Position numbers and translations under genes: made by a program. A model generated the notes under the pieces. It ran no database searches, had not been told where the DNA came from, and saw nothing but the letters and a program-made list of their open reading frames with translations. A DNA stretch of 24,191 bases, taken from positions 50,735 through 74,925 of the forward strand of contig DDGG01000022.1 in NCBI GenBank assembly GCA_002337525.1, in the 5' to 3' direction. Within the stretch, counting starts at the first letter, position 1. Each line of letters starts with the position of its first letter. This document shows positions 9,000 through 16,710 of the stretch, in pieces. The stretch comes from Alphaproteobacteria bacterium UBA1908 (GTDB lineage: Bacteria; Pseudomonadota; Alphaproteobacteria; Caedimonadales; UBA1908).

Positions 9000-11168
9000 G
9001 TGGGTGTGATATCTCGATTTTTCATTCTTATGGTTTTTTGTTTGATAAGCCAGGTGGCTTGTGTTTCGACGCAGGCAAATTCTGCCTCTGATGAAATAGT
9101 TAAGCTGCGACATTTGGTGGAAAATCTTGAGAAAAAGGTATCAAAAGGGTTGTCAAATCAGCCCTCTGTAGAGTCAGTAAAAGAGCCTGGTGAAGATAAT
9201 AAAGCCAGTAAACCCACGCCATATCTGATAAAGTTTGTGAATCAGTTCTCAACGTCTCTTTTCAAGTTTGTTAAAGACATCGAAAGCCAGGTTATCAAAT
9301 ATGCAACAAGTCTTCGTAATCCAGAAGTACGAGAAAGCGTTTTAAAAGCCATTGGAACCATTTTGGGGGTTGTCTTTTCGGGACTTGTGGGGGAAGGGCT
9401 CTTTTATCTTATGATGCGTCCTTTTGAGTCTCGTCTTACAAGGCGTGTAGAGGAGGGGCATCTTACAAAAAGAGAAATCTTTTGGATCAGGGGGTGTTTG
9501 AGTGTTCTCCCCATTCTTATTTTTGTTTCTTTTTCCGCTCTTGCCCTGATTTATTTTGCGCCGACACCCCTGACACGGGAAATTATTTTGCTTCTGATGT
9601 TAGCAGCAGCTCTTTACAAGGTCGGTGCCCGTACATCAAATGTTCTCTTTAACCCCAAGAATCCTCCTTTACGTGTTCTATCTTTGGCAAATAGTGTTGC
9701 AAAACAGGCAGACCAACAATTTCGTTACCTTTTCCTTGTTGTTCTGGGAATAGGCGCCTTGATTGATTCAATGCTGGTTCTGGAAACAAATGCCGCCATG
9801 ATGACGTTTGTTGTAAAATTCTGTCTTTTCTTCCTTTATATCGCGAGCGTTCGTTTTGTTCTAAGAAGTCGTCATTACGCTCTAAACTGGGTTGAAAAAC
9901 ATGTTGCCCGTTTTGGCAAGGCTGAGCATTGGAGTGAGGTCCTGATTCGACATTTCTGGCATCGTTGGCATATTATTGCTTCGGGTTATTTAACTCTTCT
10001 GGCTGTTGCTTTTCTGCTGTCACCTTTGTCTGAATATCGCACTCTTTTGTGGGACTTTATTGAAATGACAACAATTATGACTGGAATGTATCTTTTGATT
10101 TTCTTTATTCCCAACTGGATGGATAAAGTTTCTAGCGCCCTGATTCATAGTATTCCGGGCCTTAAATCTCGAAAGAAATTTTACTCTGATTTTTTATCGA
10201 CCGTTGCCATTATGCTATCCTTGGCTGTCATGCTTCTTTTTATTGGAGCTATTTGGGATATTAATTTCCTCCAGGGGTTGCTCGATGGAGAGAAGACATC
10301 CCTTTATATTGTAACGGCTCTTAGCATTTTGCTGATTATTTTCCTGGGTGTTCTTTTTTGGGAAACAATTGAGTACCTTATGATCGGTGTTTTTGAGCCT
10401 TTTCTTAAAAAACGCTCGAATGCAGAGGATAAACAGCGTATTGCCACCCTTGTTCCCATCATTCGGATCATTTTGAAAACATTAACAGTTGTGGTTGTCA
10501 CAATGATGATTTTCTCCGAACTAGATTTTAATATTACCCCTATTATTGCTGTTTTTGCCTCTCTTGGAATTGCTGTGGGTCTTGGAGGACAAAAATTAGC
10601 CCAGGATCTCATCACAGGTACTTTTATTTTGGCTGAAAACACCCTCAGTATTGGAGATATTGTTGAAATCAACGGGCATATAGGTAAAGTCGAAAAGACA
10701 ACTTTACGCACAGTTAATTTGCGGGATGCAAGAGGGTATTTTCACTCAATTCCTTACAGTGCTATTACTGTTATTACAAACACCAGCAAGGAATATTCAC
10801 GGTGTCTGTTTGATATTTTAATCGCATATGAATATGATTATGATGATATGTGTCAAATTCTTCGGGAAGCCGATGCAGAAGTTCGAAAAGATCCTAACTT
10901 TGGGGTCTTTATTGATGGAGAGCTTCTTTTTGATGGTATACAAAAGCTGGATAGTCAGGGATACTTAATCAGAGCCTCTATCCTTGTTGCACCTGGTAAA
11001 CAACTTGCCTTGCAGCGAGAGTACAATCGCGTGATCAAAAAATACTTTGATAAACACAGTATCCAGCATCCTTATGATCGCCAGAATATCGTGATTTCCA
11101 ACCTTGCAGATATAGGGCCTATTCTGGAGGGTGAATCTTACTTAAAGACACCCACACCATCGTCTTAG
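9000..11168 (+). CDS. Large MscS-family mechanosensitive channel (YbiO-like architecture)
   Basis: A 722-aa inner-membrane channel that would open under membrane tension and release solutes during hypo-osmotic shock. The N-terminus looks like a signal peptide (hydrophobic residues 6-20, then CVSTQANSAS), followed by a short charged coiled-coil-like segment (30-50) in the periplasm. About nine or ten membrane helices lie between residues 110 and 545. The MscS pore helix and vestibule are clear: ASLGIAVGLGGQKLAQDLIT (520-539), LSIGDIVEINGHIGKVEKTT (549-568) and SIPYSAITVITNTSKEY. Size and layout resemble E. coli YbiO more than small MscS. GTG at 9000 or in-frame GTG at 9006 follow AAAGGA; 9006 has better spacing. 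Confidence 0.9.
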   Translation: MGVISRFFILMVFCLISQVACVSTQANSASDEIVKLRHLVENLEKKVSKGLSNQPSVESVKEPGEDNKASKPTPYLIKFVNQFSTSLFKFVKDIESQVIKYATSLRNPEVRESVLKAIGTILGVVFSGLVGEGLFYLMMRPFESRLTRRVEEGHLTKREIFWIRGCLSVLPILIFVSFSALALIYFAPTPLTREIILLLMLAAALYKVGARTSNVLFNPKNPPLRVLSLANSVAKQADQQFRYLFLVVLGIGALIDSMLVLETNAAMMTFVVKFCLFFLYIASVRFVLRSRHYALNWVEKHVARFGKAEHWSEVLIRHFWHRWHIIASGYLTLLAVAFLLSPLSEYRTLLWDFIEMTTIMTGMYLLIFFIPNWMDKVSSALIHSIPGLKSRKKFYSDFLSTVAIMLSLAVMLLFIGAIWDINFLQGLLDGEKTSLYIVTALSILLIIFLGVLFWETIEYLMIGVFEPFLKKRSNAEDKQRIATLVPIIRIILKTLTVVVVTMMIFSELDFNITPIIAVFASLGIAVGLGGQKLAQDLITGTFILAENTLSIGDIVEINGHIGKVEKTTLRTVNLRDARGYFHSIPYSAITVITNTSKEYSRCLFDILIAYEYDYDDMCQILREADAEVRKDPNFGVFIDGELLFDGIQKLDSQGYLIRASILVAPGKQLALQREYNRVIKKYFDKHSIQHPYDRQNIVISNLADIGPILEGESYLKTPTPSS

Positions 11169-11179
11169 ACAAGCTTAGT

Positions 11180-11248
11180 GTTCCTCTATTTCCCGGGGAG
11201 AAGCTTTTAGAAAGCCTCTTTACTTTACCATGTATGGAAATAGAGAAC
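11180..11248. repeat. Long imperfect hairpin between mscS and trkA 3' ends
   Basis: CTCTATTTCC (11184-11193) pairs perfectly with GGAAATAGAG (11236-11245). Allowing one bulged base, the arms extend to GTTC...GAAC-like ends. Inside is a smaller GCTTT-TAG-AAAGC hairpin followed by a T-rich run. The genes on both sides converge here, so it could act as a bidirectional terminator, but the outer stem lacks a following T-tract on the plus strand. Confidence 0.4.
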
Positions 11249-11316
11249 GCAAGCGGGCTGGCGATGTATGAAATTATAAAAAGGTGTTTTAGAGATATGT
11301 CCAGTCACTATTCATA

Positions 11317-12684
11317 CTAAAGACGGCTTGAGTATGTTTTTTCAACCTGGTGCCGTGCTTTTCTGGAGACCATCAAGACAACTCGATCTCCTATTTGTAT
11401 GATTGTTGATTCACGAGGAATATGGACGGCGCCTTCACGTACAATAGCTACAAGCATTACGGCATTTTCTTTATCAATATCGCTGGCAGAAAAACCAATA
11501 AGACCTGATGTGTCAGAGGCTTCCATTTCCATTACTTCCCCAAATTCGCTCCCTAAAGAATGTACAGAGTGGAGGCGTTGACGGTTGATAAACTGGAGGA
11601 TTTTGGAAACTGTAACTTTGCGAGGATTAATAATGGCATCAACTCCCAGGGAGCTCACAAGAGGCTCAAAAGAGCCGCTGTTAATTAATGATAAAACCCG
11701 TTTTGCGCCCAAGCTTTTTGCTAAAAGTGAAGAAAGGGTATTAACGCGGTCATCAGCCGTGACAGCAATGACAGTATCAGCTGATTGAACACCGGCCTCA
11801 GAAAGAACTTCCCGATCAAGAGCGTCTCCACATAAAACAATTGTATTTGAAAGCAGTTCAGCATTATCAGCCGCCCGATCAGAATTTTTTTCAATCATAA
11901 GGGCCCTTTTATCGGGATGATTCTTTTCAATTTCTTCTGCAAGGCGTTGTCCAACATTACCACCCCCCAAAATTAAAAGCCTTCCTCCTTTTGATTCTTC
12001 GTAACCAAAAGCAACCATTGATTTTGTCAGGTTTTCGGCAGCCGTCGCAAAATAAAGTTTGTCCCCTTCAAGAATTGTTTCTCTGGGTGATGGAATCCAT
12101 TGTTTTTCACCTCTGGTTAAGCCTAAAACGCTTATTTCCAGATCAGGGAACAGGTTTGTGAAATGGCTAATCGGTGTATTGATGACAGGGGTGGTTTTTG
12201 TGCACCTGACGGCCGCAAGTTTGACTTTTCCATCTGATAAGGGAATCACATCAAGAGCTCCAGGGACAGTTAAACTGCGGCTGATTGCTGTTGCTACTTC
12301 ATGTTCAGGGGAAATGATGTAATCAAGATTAATATGATTAGGTGTGAATAATTTTGCCCACCGTGGATCCAGGTAAGAGCGATTTCTTACACGGGCAATT
12401 TTTGTTTCAATACCAAATAAAGCATTAGCCACTTCACATGTCACCATATTGATTTCATCAGAATATGTCACCGCGATGATCATATTTGTTTCGTCTGCCC
12501 CTGCTTTTTTAAGGACAACAGGATCAGAAGCATGACCGCAAATAGCACGAACTTCAAGGCGATCATTGATGTGAGAAATCAGTTTGGGACTGCTATCAAT
12601 AATTGTCACATCATTGTTATGTTGAGAAAGGTACTTTGCCAGGTTAAAACCAACACGACCTGCTCCACAAATAATGATTTTCAT
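11317..12684 (-). CDS. trkA: Trk system potassium transporter regulatory subunit TrkA
   Basis: TrkA is the cytosolic NAD+-binding subunit that gates the TrkH/TrkG potassium channel. The 455-aa protein shows the expected duplication: an N-terminal RCK_N domain with GAGRVG (7-12) and the NAD-ribose-binding Asp near residue 30 (VTIID), an RCK_C domain (about 140-215), then a second RCK_N with GGGNVGQ (240-246) and a final RCK_C. ATG at 12684 has AGGGA about 10 nt upstream. The gene follows ntrX with an 81-bp gap on the same strand, the conserved ntrYX-trkA order of alphaproteobacteria. hfq and hflX, which often come next, are missing here; the mscS-like gene converges instead. Confidence 0.95.
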   Translation of the reverse strand: MKIIICGAGRVGFNLAKYLSQHNNDVTIIDSSPKLISHINDRLEVRAICGHASDPVVLKKAGADETNMIIAVTYSDEINMVTCEVANALFGIETKIARVRNRSYLDPRWAKLFTPNHINLDYIISPEHEVATAISRSLTVPGALDVIPLSDGKVKLAAVRCTKTTPVINTPISHFTNLFPDLEISVLGLTRGEKQWIPSPRETILEGDKLYFATAAENLTKSMVAFGYEESKGGRLLILGGGNVGQRLAEEIEKNHPDKRALMIEKNSDRAADNAELLSNTIVLCGDALDREVLSEAGVQSADTVIAVTADDRVNTLSSLLAKSLGAKRVLSLINSGSFEPLVSSLGVDAIINPRKVTVSKILQFINRQRLHSVHSLGSEFGEVMEMEASDTSGLIGFSASDIDKENAVMLVAIVREGAVHIPRESTIIQIGDRVVLMVSRKARHQVEKTYSSRL

Positions 12685-12765
12685 GCAATATATCCCTGAT
12701 GTTTACACTTTCCAACCTGAAGATAAATAAGTTGGATGATGATCTAAAGTAGTGTAGAGCATGGT

Positions 12766-14133
12766 TTATGAAGCTCTGCTAATTTTAAGACTTTTTAATT
12801 TTCGGTGCAAAGCGGATCTTTCCATGCCAACAAAATTCGCTGTTGAGGAAATGTTGCCAGAAAAGCGTGTAACCTGTGCTTTTAAGTAGTCACGCTCAAA
12901 TTCTGTACGCGCTTCTTTTAAGGGTAAAGAAATAAGATGTGTCATTTGATCCGTATTGATTGAAAGAGAGGGCATTTCATTTGTTATCTCTACAGGAAGG
13001 TGTTCAGGAGTTATATGTGTTTCTGTTTTTTTCATCACGTAAAGCCAGTCAATAACATTCTTTAATTGTTTTAAATTTCCGGGCCAGGAGTAAGCCTTCA
13101 GGGCAATCCATGAATCTTTTGAAAAGGTTTTCAGGGGCGACGAATGATTCTTTGCAGAAAGGCGAGAAAAAGCTTCTACAAGCATTGCCATTTCGTCGAG
13201 CCGCTCTTTTAAAGAAGGGACTTTAAGAAGGGTCACACAAAGATGAAAAAGCAAGTCTTTAAGAAACAAATCTGCTTTGGCACTTTCTTCAATATGACTT
13301 GTTACTGATGAGATAAGGCGTACATCAAATGTAATAGAAGATTTTCCGGCAACACGTTTAAAGGATTTTTCCTGGAGAGCTTTTAACAAAATTTTCTGGC
13401 AATGTTTGTCCAGACAATCAACTTGATCCAGAAAAAGTGTGCCATTATGGGCGTTTTCCAGAGCTCCAACGGTAATAGAATCTTCAGACTCTGCTCCAAA
13501 AATTTCTTTCTCAAAGGTCGATTCTGTGATGAGAGAGCAATTAACACGCACAAATCTGCCACGAGACCGGTTCGAGAGGCCGTGAATCATTCGGGCAATA
13601 TAATTTTTTCCACTTCCTGCTTCACCGCTTAACATCAAACGTCCTTGTGAGCTAGCGAGTCGCTTTATGGTTGTTTGTAAAGTTCCGGGGATAACGCTTT
13701 CTCTGAAATCTTCCTGGTCAAAGTCCGAACGATTTCTAAGTTCTTCATTTTCCTGTCTTAAAGAAGAGGCTTCTTGTGCTCGCTTTATGGCAACAAGAAG
13801 ACGGTCCATTTTAAAGGGTTTTTCAACAAAATCATAGGCGCCCTTACGGATAGTCTCAACCGCAGTTTCAATTGTGCCATGTCCACTCATCATAATGACA
13901 GGTACCCCGGGATGTAGTTGAAGGATCATTTCCAGAACCCGTATGCCATCAAATCGGCTGTCACCAAGCCAGATGTCAAGGACGACAAGATCCGGGCACC
14001 GGCGACGTGCTTCTTCAATCGCGGAAGGTCCATCATGCGCTGTTCTAACACGATAGCCCTCATCTTCGAGTGTTTCACCAATTAATTGACAAATGTCATG
14101 CTCATCATCAACAACGAGGATATCAACGGCCAT
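12766..14133 (-). CDS. ntrX: NtrX response regulator with degenerate AAA+ ATPase domain
   Basis: NtrX is the partner regulator of NtrY. The 455-aa protein has a receiver (1-120; Asp53 phosphoacceptor in VLDIWLGD, Lys106), an NtrC-type AAA+ domain (about 147-380) and a C-terminal Fis-type HTH (about 413-455; SSTANFVGMERSALHRKLKS). Walker A is intact (GEAGSGKN, Lys176). Other active residues differ from the family consensus: Walker B is LDQV (Gln237 for Glu), the arginine-finger motif FREDLYYRL reads FLKDLLFHL (290-298), sensor I Asn is lost (SSVTS), the sensor II region reads WPGNLKQL in place of WPGNVREL, and no GAFTGA loop exists. Sigma-54 activation is therefore unlikely; phosphorylation-controlled DNA binding is the expected role. 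ATG lies 2 bp after the ntrY stop, with GGAGA inside ntrY. Confidence 0.92.
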   Translation of the reverse strand: MAVDILVVDDEHDICQLIGETLEDEGYRVRTAHDGPSAIEEARRRCPDLVVLDIWLGDSRFDGIRVLEMILQLHPGVPVIMMSGHGTIETAVETIRKGAYDFVEKPFKMDRLLVAIKRAQEASSLRQENEELRNRSDFDQEDFRESVIPGTLQTTIKRLASSQGRLMLSGEAGSGKNYIARMIHGLSNRSRGRFVRVNCSLITESTFEKEIFGAESEDSITVGALENAHNGTLFLDQVDCLDKHCQKILLKALQEKSFKRVAGKSSITFDVRLISSVTSHIEESAKADLFLKDLLFHLCVTLLKVPSLKERLDEMAMLVEAFSRLSAKNHSSPLKTFSKDSWIALKAYSWPGNLKQLKNVIDWLYVMKKTETHITPEHLPVEITNEMPSLSINTDQMTHLISLPLKEARTEFERDYLKAQVTRFSGNISSTANFVGMERSALHRKLKSLKISRAS

Positions 14134-14135
14134 TT

Positions 14136-16340
14136 TTACTTGTCTCCATTTGATGGTATTACCTGAAGATTTTTGACGAGATTTTTGGGGAACACAAGCT
14201 GCACACGCCCTCCTCCATTTTCCGCATCTCCAAGACCCAGGGTACCACCGTGGTCTTCTACAATTTTTTTAACAATGGCAAGCCCAAGGCCTGTTCCTTT
14301 GCTTTTGTTTGTTACATAAGGTTCCATAAGACTTTCCCGATCTTCGGGAAAGCCTGGACCATTATCTTCAATAACAATCTTAAAAGTATCTTCTAAACAT
14401 GTAAAAGACATTTTTACAACACCTGATTTTTTTTTATTTTGTTCCGGAATTAATGCTTCGGCTGCATTAAGCAATAAGTTTGTAAAAACCTGACCCATTT
14501 GAGAGGTATCGCAGAAAAAGGTCAACCGCTTGTAGGGGCAATCAAACTCAAAGTGAATTTCGGGATGGGTTTCCTTTTGAAGAAAAACAGCTTCCTTTGC
14601 AAGGCGAATGAGGTCTTCTTCTTTTATTTTCGGGGCAGGCATTCTGGCAAAAGAAGAAAATTCACTGACAAGTCGTCCAATATGTTCTACCTGGCGTATG
14701 ATTGTGGCAATACAGGTTTCAAAGCTTTCTCTGTTTTCGCTAATTTGATCAAGGTATTTACGCTTAAGACGCTCTGCTGAAAGCTGAATAGGGGTAAGCG
14801 GATTTTTAATCTCATGTGCAATGCGTCTTGCAACATCAGACCAGGCCGCACTTCTTTGGGCATTGACCAAGCTCGTAATATCATCAAAGGTTAGAATATA
14901 ATCTTTGGCCCCCCCTCGTACCAGGCGGACTAAAAGAGTGCGGTGGATATCATTGAAATCAAATGTCAACTGGGATTGCAGACTTGTTTCATTTTGTTTC
15001 GTGAAGGATAAAAGAAGATCGTGAAATTCAGGGTGGATTTTTTTTATCATCTGTCCCGAACGTAGTTCATTATCAAGCCCCAGTATGACTTCTGCTGATC
15101 TATTAAAGAGCTTTACCTTGCCTTTTGGAGACAGGCTAATGACGCCCGCACTGACTCCTGCTAACACATTTTCAATGAACTGACGGCGATTATCTAATTG
15201 AGCATTTGCCGTAATAAGGTCCTGTTTTTGTTCCTGGATCTGGGACGTCATATCATTAAAAGTGCGTGATAAAATACCAAGTTCGTCATCGCCTGCCGGC
15301 TCATCAACTTTAACGGTCCAGTGCCCTTCAGCTACTTTCTGGGCAGCTTCGATCAGCGATCGAATTGGACGGGCAAGGCGTGTGGCAAAACTCAAGCCAA
15401 TCCAAACAGCCACGAGCAATAAAAGCAGGCAGGTAATCAGGAAGATTTGCAAGAAGATCACTCCCAACTTTTCAAGCTTGGATTCAAGGGCATCATATTC
15501 ACCAACCGCTTCCCGGACCCGGGTAATTCTCAAAGACACTTTTGGATCAATAAAACGTCCCACCAAAAGGTAGGCATTTTTATCGGGAATCTGGATCAGG
15601 GCTCTGACTCTGTCACCTGATGATGATGAAAGAATGACAACACTACGCGATGCCTGGCTCAGTATTTCCTCAGAAATAGGTTCGAACTGCAAAGAAAAGC
15701 TCAGTTTTGAACGTGCCAGGATCTGATTGCGATTAAAAATGACAGCTTCGCTAAGACTTCTCATTTCAGTATGGACATCAAGGGCATGATTAAATAAAGC
15801 ATTGTTTTGGGAAAGTTGATCCAGGTCATGGCCCAAAATCTGAGCCATGCTTGAGACACTTTCGGCAATGACTTTCTGATGCTCCAGGAGGTAGGCCTCA
15901 GCAACCGCTGTGGATTCCTTCAGAGCCGTTTGGACACGGTCACTGAACCAGCCATTAACACCAACATTAAAAAAAATACCAGATAATATTGTGACAACAA
16001 TAGAAGGAGTCACTGTTAACAGGCTTAATAACAGAACCAGATTAACATGAAGCTTTGATCCTGCACGACCTTTTCTGCGTTCAACCCAGAGACGGACCAG
16101 GCGAGCTGTGACCAGCATTGTAAATGCCAGCAAAAGAATCAGGTCAATATTAAGAAGAATAATAACATTGCGTGAGCCCAGACCCAGTTCATCAGATTTG
16201 ACAAAAATGAGGTAAGTTGCCACTCCTGCCAAAACAGCTAAAACCAAAAGTGTATAGGAAATGCGCCGGCTGTAATCGGGGTGAGAGAGCCATCTGGCGG
16301 CACGCTCATAGAAAGAATAAATTTTGGAAGAAGGGCGCAT
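14136..16340 (-). CDS. ntrY: Membrane sensor histidine kinase NtrY
   Basis: NtrY is the inner-membrane kinase that phosphorylates NtrX, linked in other alphaproteobacteria to nitrogen, redox and envelope responses. The 734-aa protein has three N-terminal helices (about 27-47, 58-80, 98-125), a periplasmic region (126-290), a fourth helix (294-318), HAMP (about 320-375), PAS (about 385-490), HisKA with His509 in ARRIAHEIKNPLTP, and HATPase with N-box Asn625, EDNGPGF (658-664) and GTGLGLAIV (682-690). All catalytic boxes are intact. Its ATG overlaps by one base (TGATG) the stop of a 31-aa upstream ORF, and no good ribosome binding site precedes it, so translation may be coupled. It is immediately upstream of ntrX. 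Confidence 0.94.
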   Translation of the reverse strand: MRPSSKIYSFYERAARWLSHPDYSRRISYTLLVLAVLAGVATYLIFVKSDELGLGSRNVIILLNIDLILLLAFTMLVTARLVRLWVERRKGRAGSKLHVNLVLLLSLLTVTPSIVVTILSGIFFNVGVNGWFSDRVQTALKESTAVAEAYLLEHQKVIAESVSSMAQILGHDLDQLSQNNALFNHALDVHTEMRSLSEAVIFNRNQILARSKLSFSLQFEPISEEILSQASRSVVILSSSSGDRVRALIQIPDKNAYLLVGRFIDPKVSLRITRVREAVGEYDALESKLEKLGVIFLQIFLITCLLLLLVAVWIGLSFATRLARPIRSLIEAAQKVAEGHWTVKVDEPAGDDELGILSRTFNDMTSQIQEQKQDLITANAQLDNRRQFIENVLAGVSAGVISLSPKGKVKLFNRSAEVILGLDNELRSGQMIKKIHPEFHDLLLSFTKQNETSLQSQLTFDFNDIHRTLLVRLVRGGAKDYILTFDDITSLVNAQRSAAWSDVARRIAHEIKNPLTPIQLSAERLKRKYLDQISENRESFETCIATIIRQVEHIGRLVSEFSSFARMPAPKIKEEDLIRLAKEAVFLQKETHPEIHFEFDCPYKRLTFFCDTSQMGQVFTNLLLNAAEALIPEQNKKKSGVVKMSFTCLEDTFKIVIEDNGPGFPEDRESLMEPYVTNKSKGTGLGLAIVKKIVEDHGGTLGLGDAENGGGRVQLVFPKNLVKNLQVIPSNGDK

Positions 16341-16435
16341 CAGGTCTCATCGCCCGATAAAAAAAGTGGTTGCCCTTCGAGTAGATGGCTGAAACGGGGT
16401 AATAAAAATATCTGGGAAAGGAAAACCCTGTTCAT
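16340..16435 (-). CDS. Tiny ORF (31 aa) with TGATG coupling to ntrY
   Basis: An ATG-initiated frame of 31 codons fills almost the whole gap between the Fis-like gene and ntrY. It begins 5 nt after the Fis-like stop and ends in TGA overlapping the ATG of ntrY (TGATG). The product starts MNRVFLSQIFLLPRFSHLLE and resembles no family I recognise. It could be a leader that couples ntrY translation to the genes upstream, a last scrap of ntrC/ntrB, or chance. The geometry is the only support. Confidence 0.3.
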   Translation of the reverse strand: MNRVFLSQIFLLPRFSHLLEGQPLFLSGDET

Positions 16436-16439
16436 AAAA

Positions 16440-16703
16440 TCAGGAAGCAAGCCCCAAGTCTCCCATCTTACGTTTTAATGTATTTCTGCTAATACCAAGC
16501 AGAGCTGCGGTCCGAACTTTATTCCCCTCGCAGACTTTCAAGGCTAAGTCAATCAGGGGGCGTTCTACTTCCTGAATAACGCGGGCATATAAATCCCCGC
16601 CAAAGTCAGTTCCCAAGGACTCTAGATAATGCTTTACTTTTCCCTCAACGAGAGAAGAAAGGCTCGTAGCGCTCAGGATATTTTTTAATTTATTCTCTAC
16701 CAT
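16440..16703 (-). CDS. Stand-alone Fis-like DNA-binding protein (relic of NtrC C-terminus)
   Basis: An 87-aa protein (102 aa if the overlapping ATG at 16748 is used) that is essentially one Fis domain. A four-helix pattern is visible: dimerisation region LSSLVEGKVKHYLESL, then DLYARVIQEVERPLIDLAL, then the helix-turn-helix NKVRTAALLGISRNTLKRKM. It aligns with E. coli Fis (DLYELVLAEVEQPLLD, GINRGTLRKKL) and with the C-terminus of alphaproteobacterial NtrC. There is no receiver or AAA+ domain and no ntrB nearby, although it sits where ntrB-ntrC normally lie between dusB and ntrY. I prefer ATG 16703, 8 nt after the dusB stop; no strong ribosome binding site is seen, so coupling to dusB is likely. 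Whether it works as NtrC remnant or nucleoid protein is unknown. Confidence 0.8.
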   Translation of the reverse strand: MVENKLKNILSATSLSSLVEGKVKHYLESLGTDFGGDLYARVIQEVERPLIDLALKVCEGNKVRTAALLGISRNTLKRKMGDLGLAS

Positions 16704-16710
16704 TTTTGCG

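Noticed and set aside
10304..10711. 135-codon minus-strand frame over the mscS pore region
   Set aside because: Overlaps the conserved MscS domain; no independent evidence.
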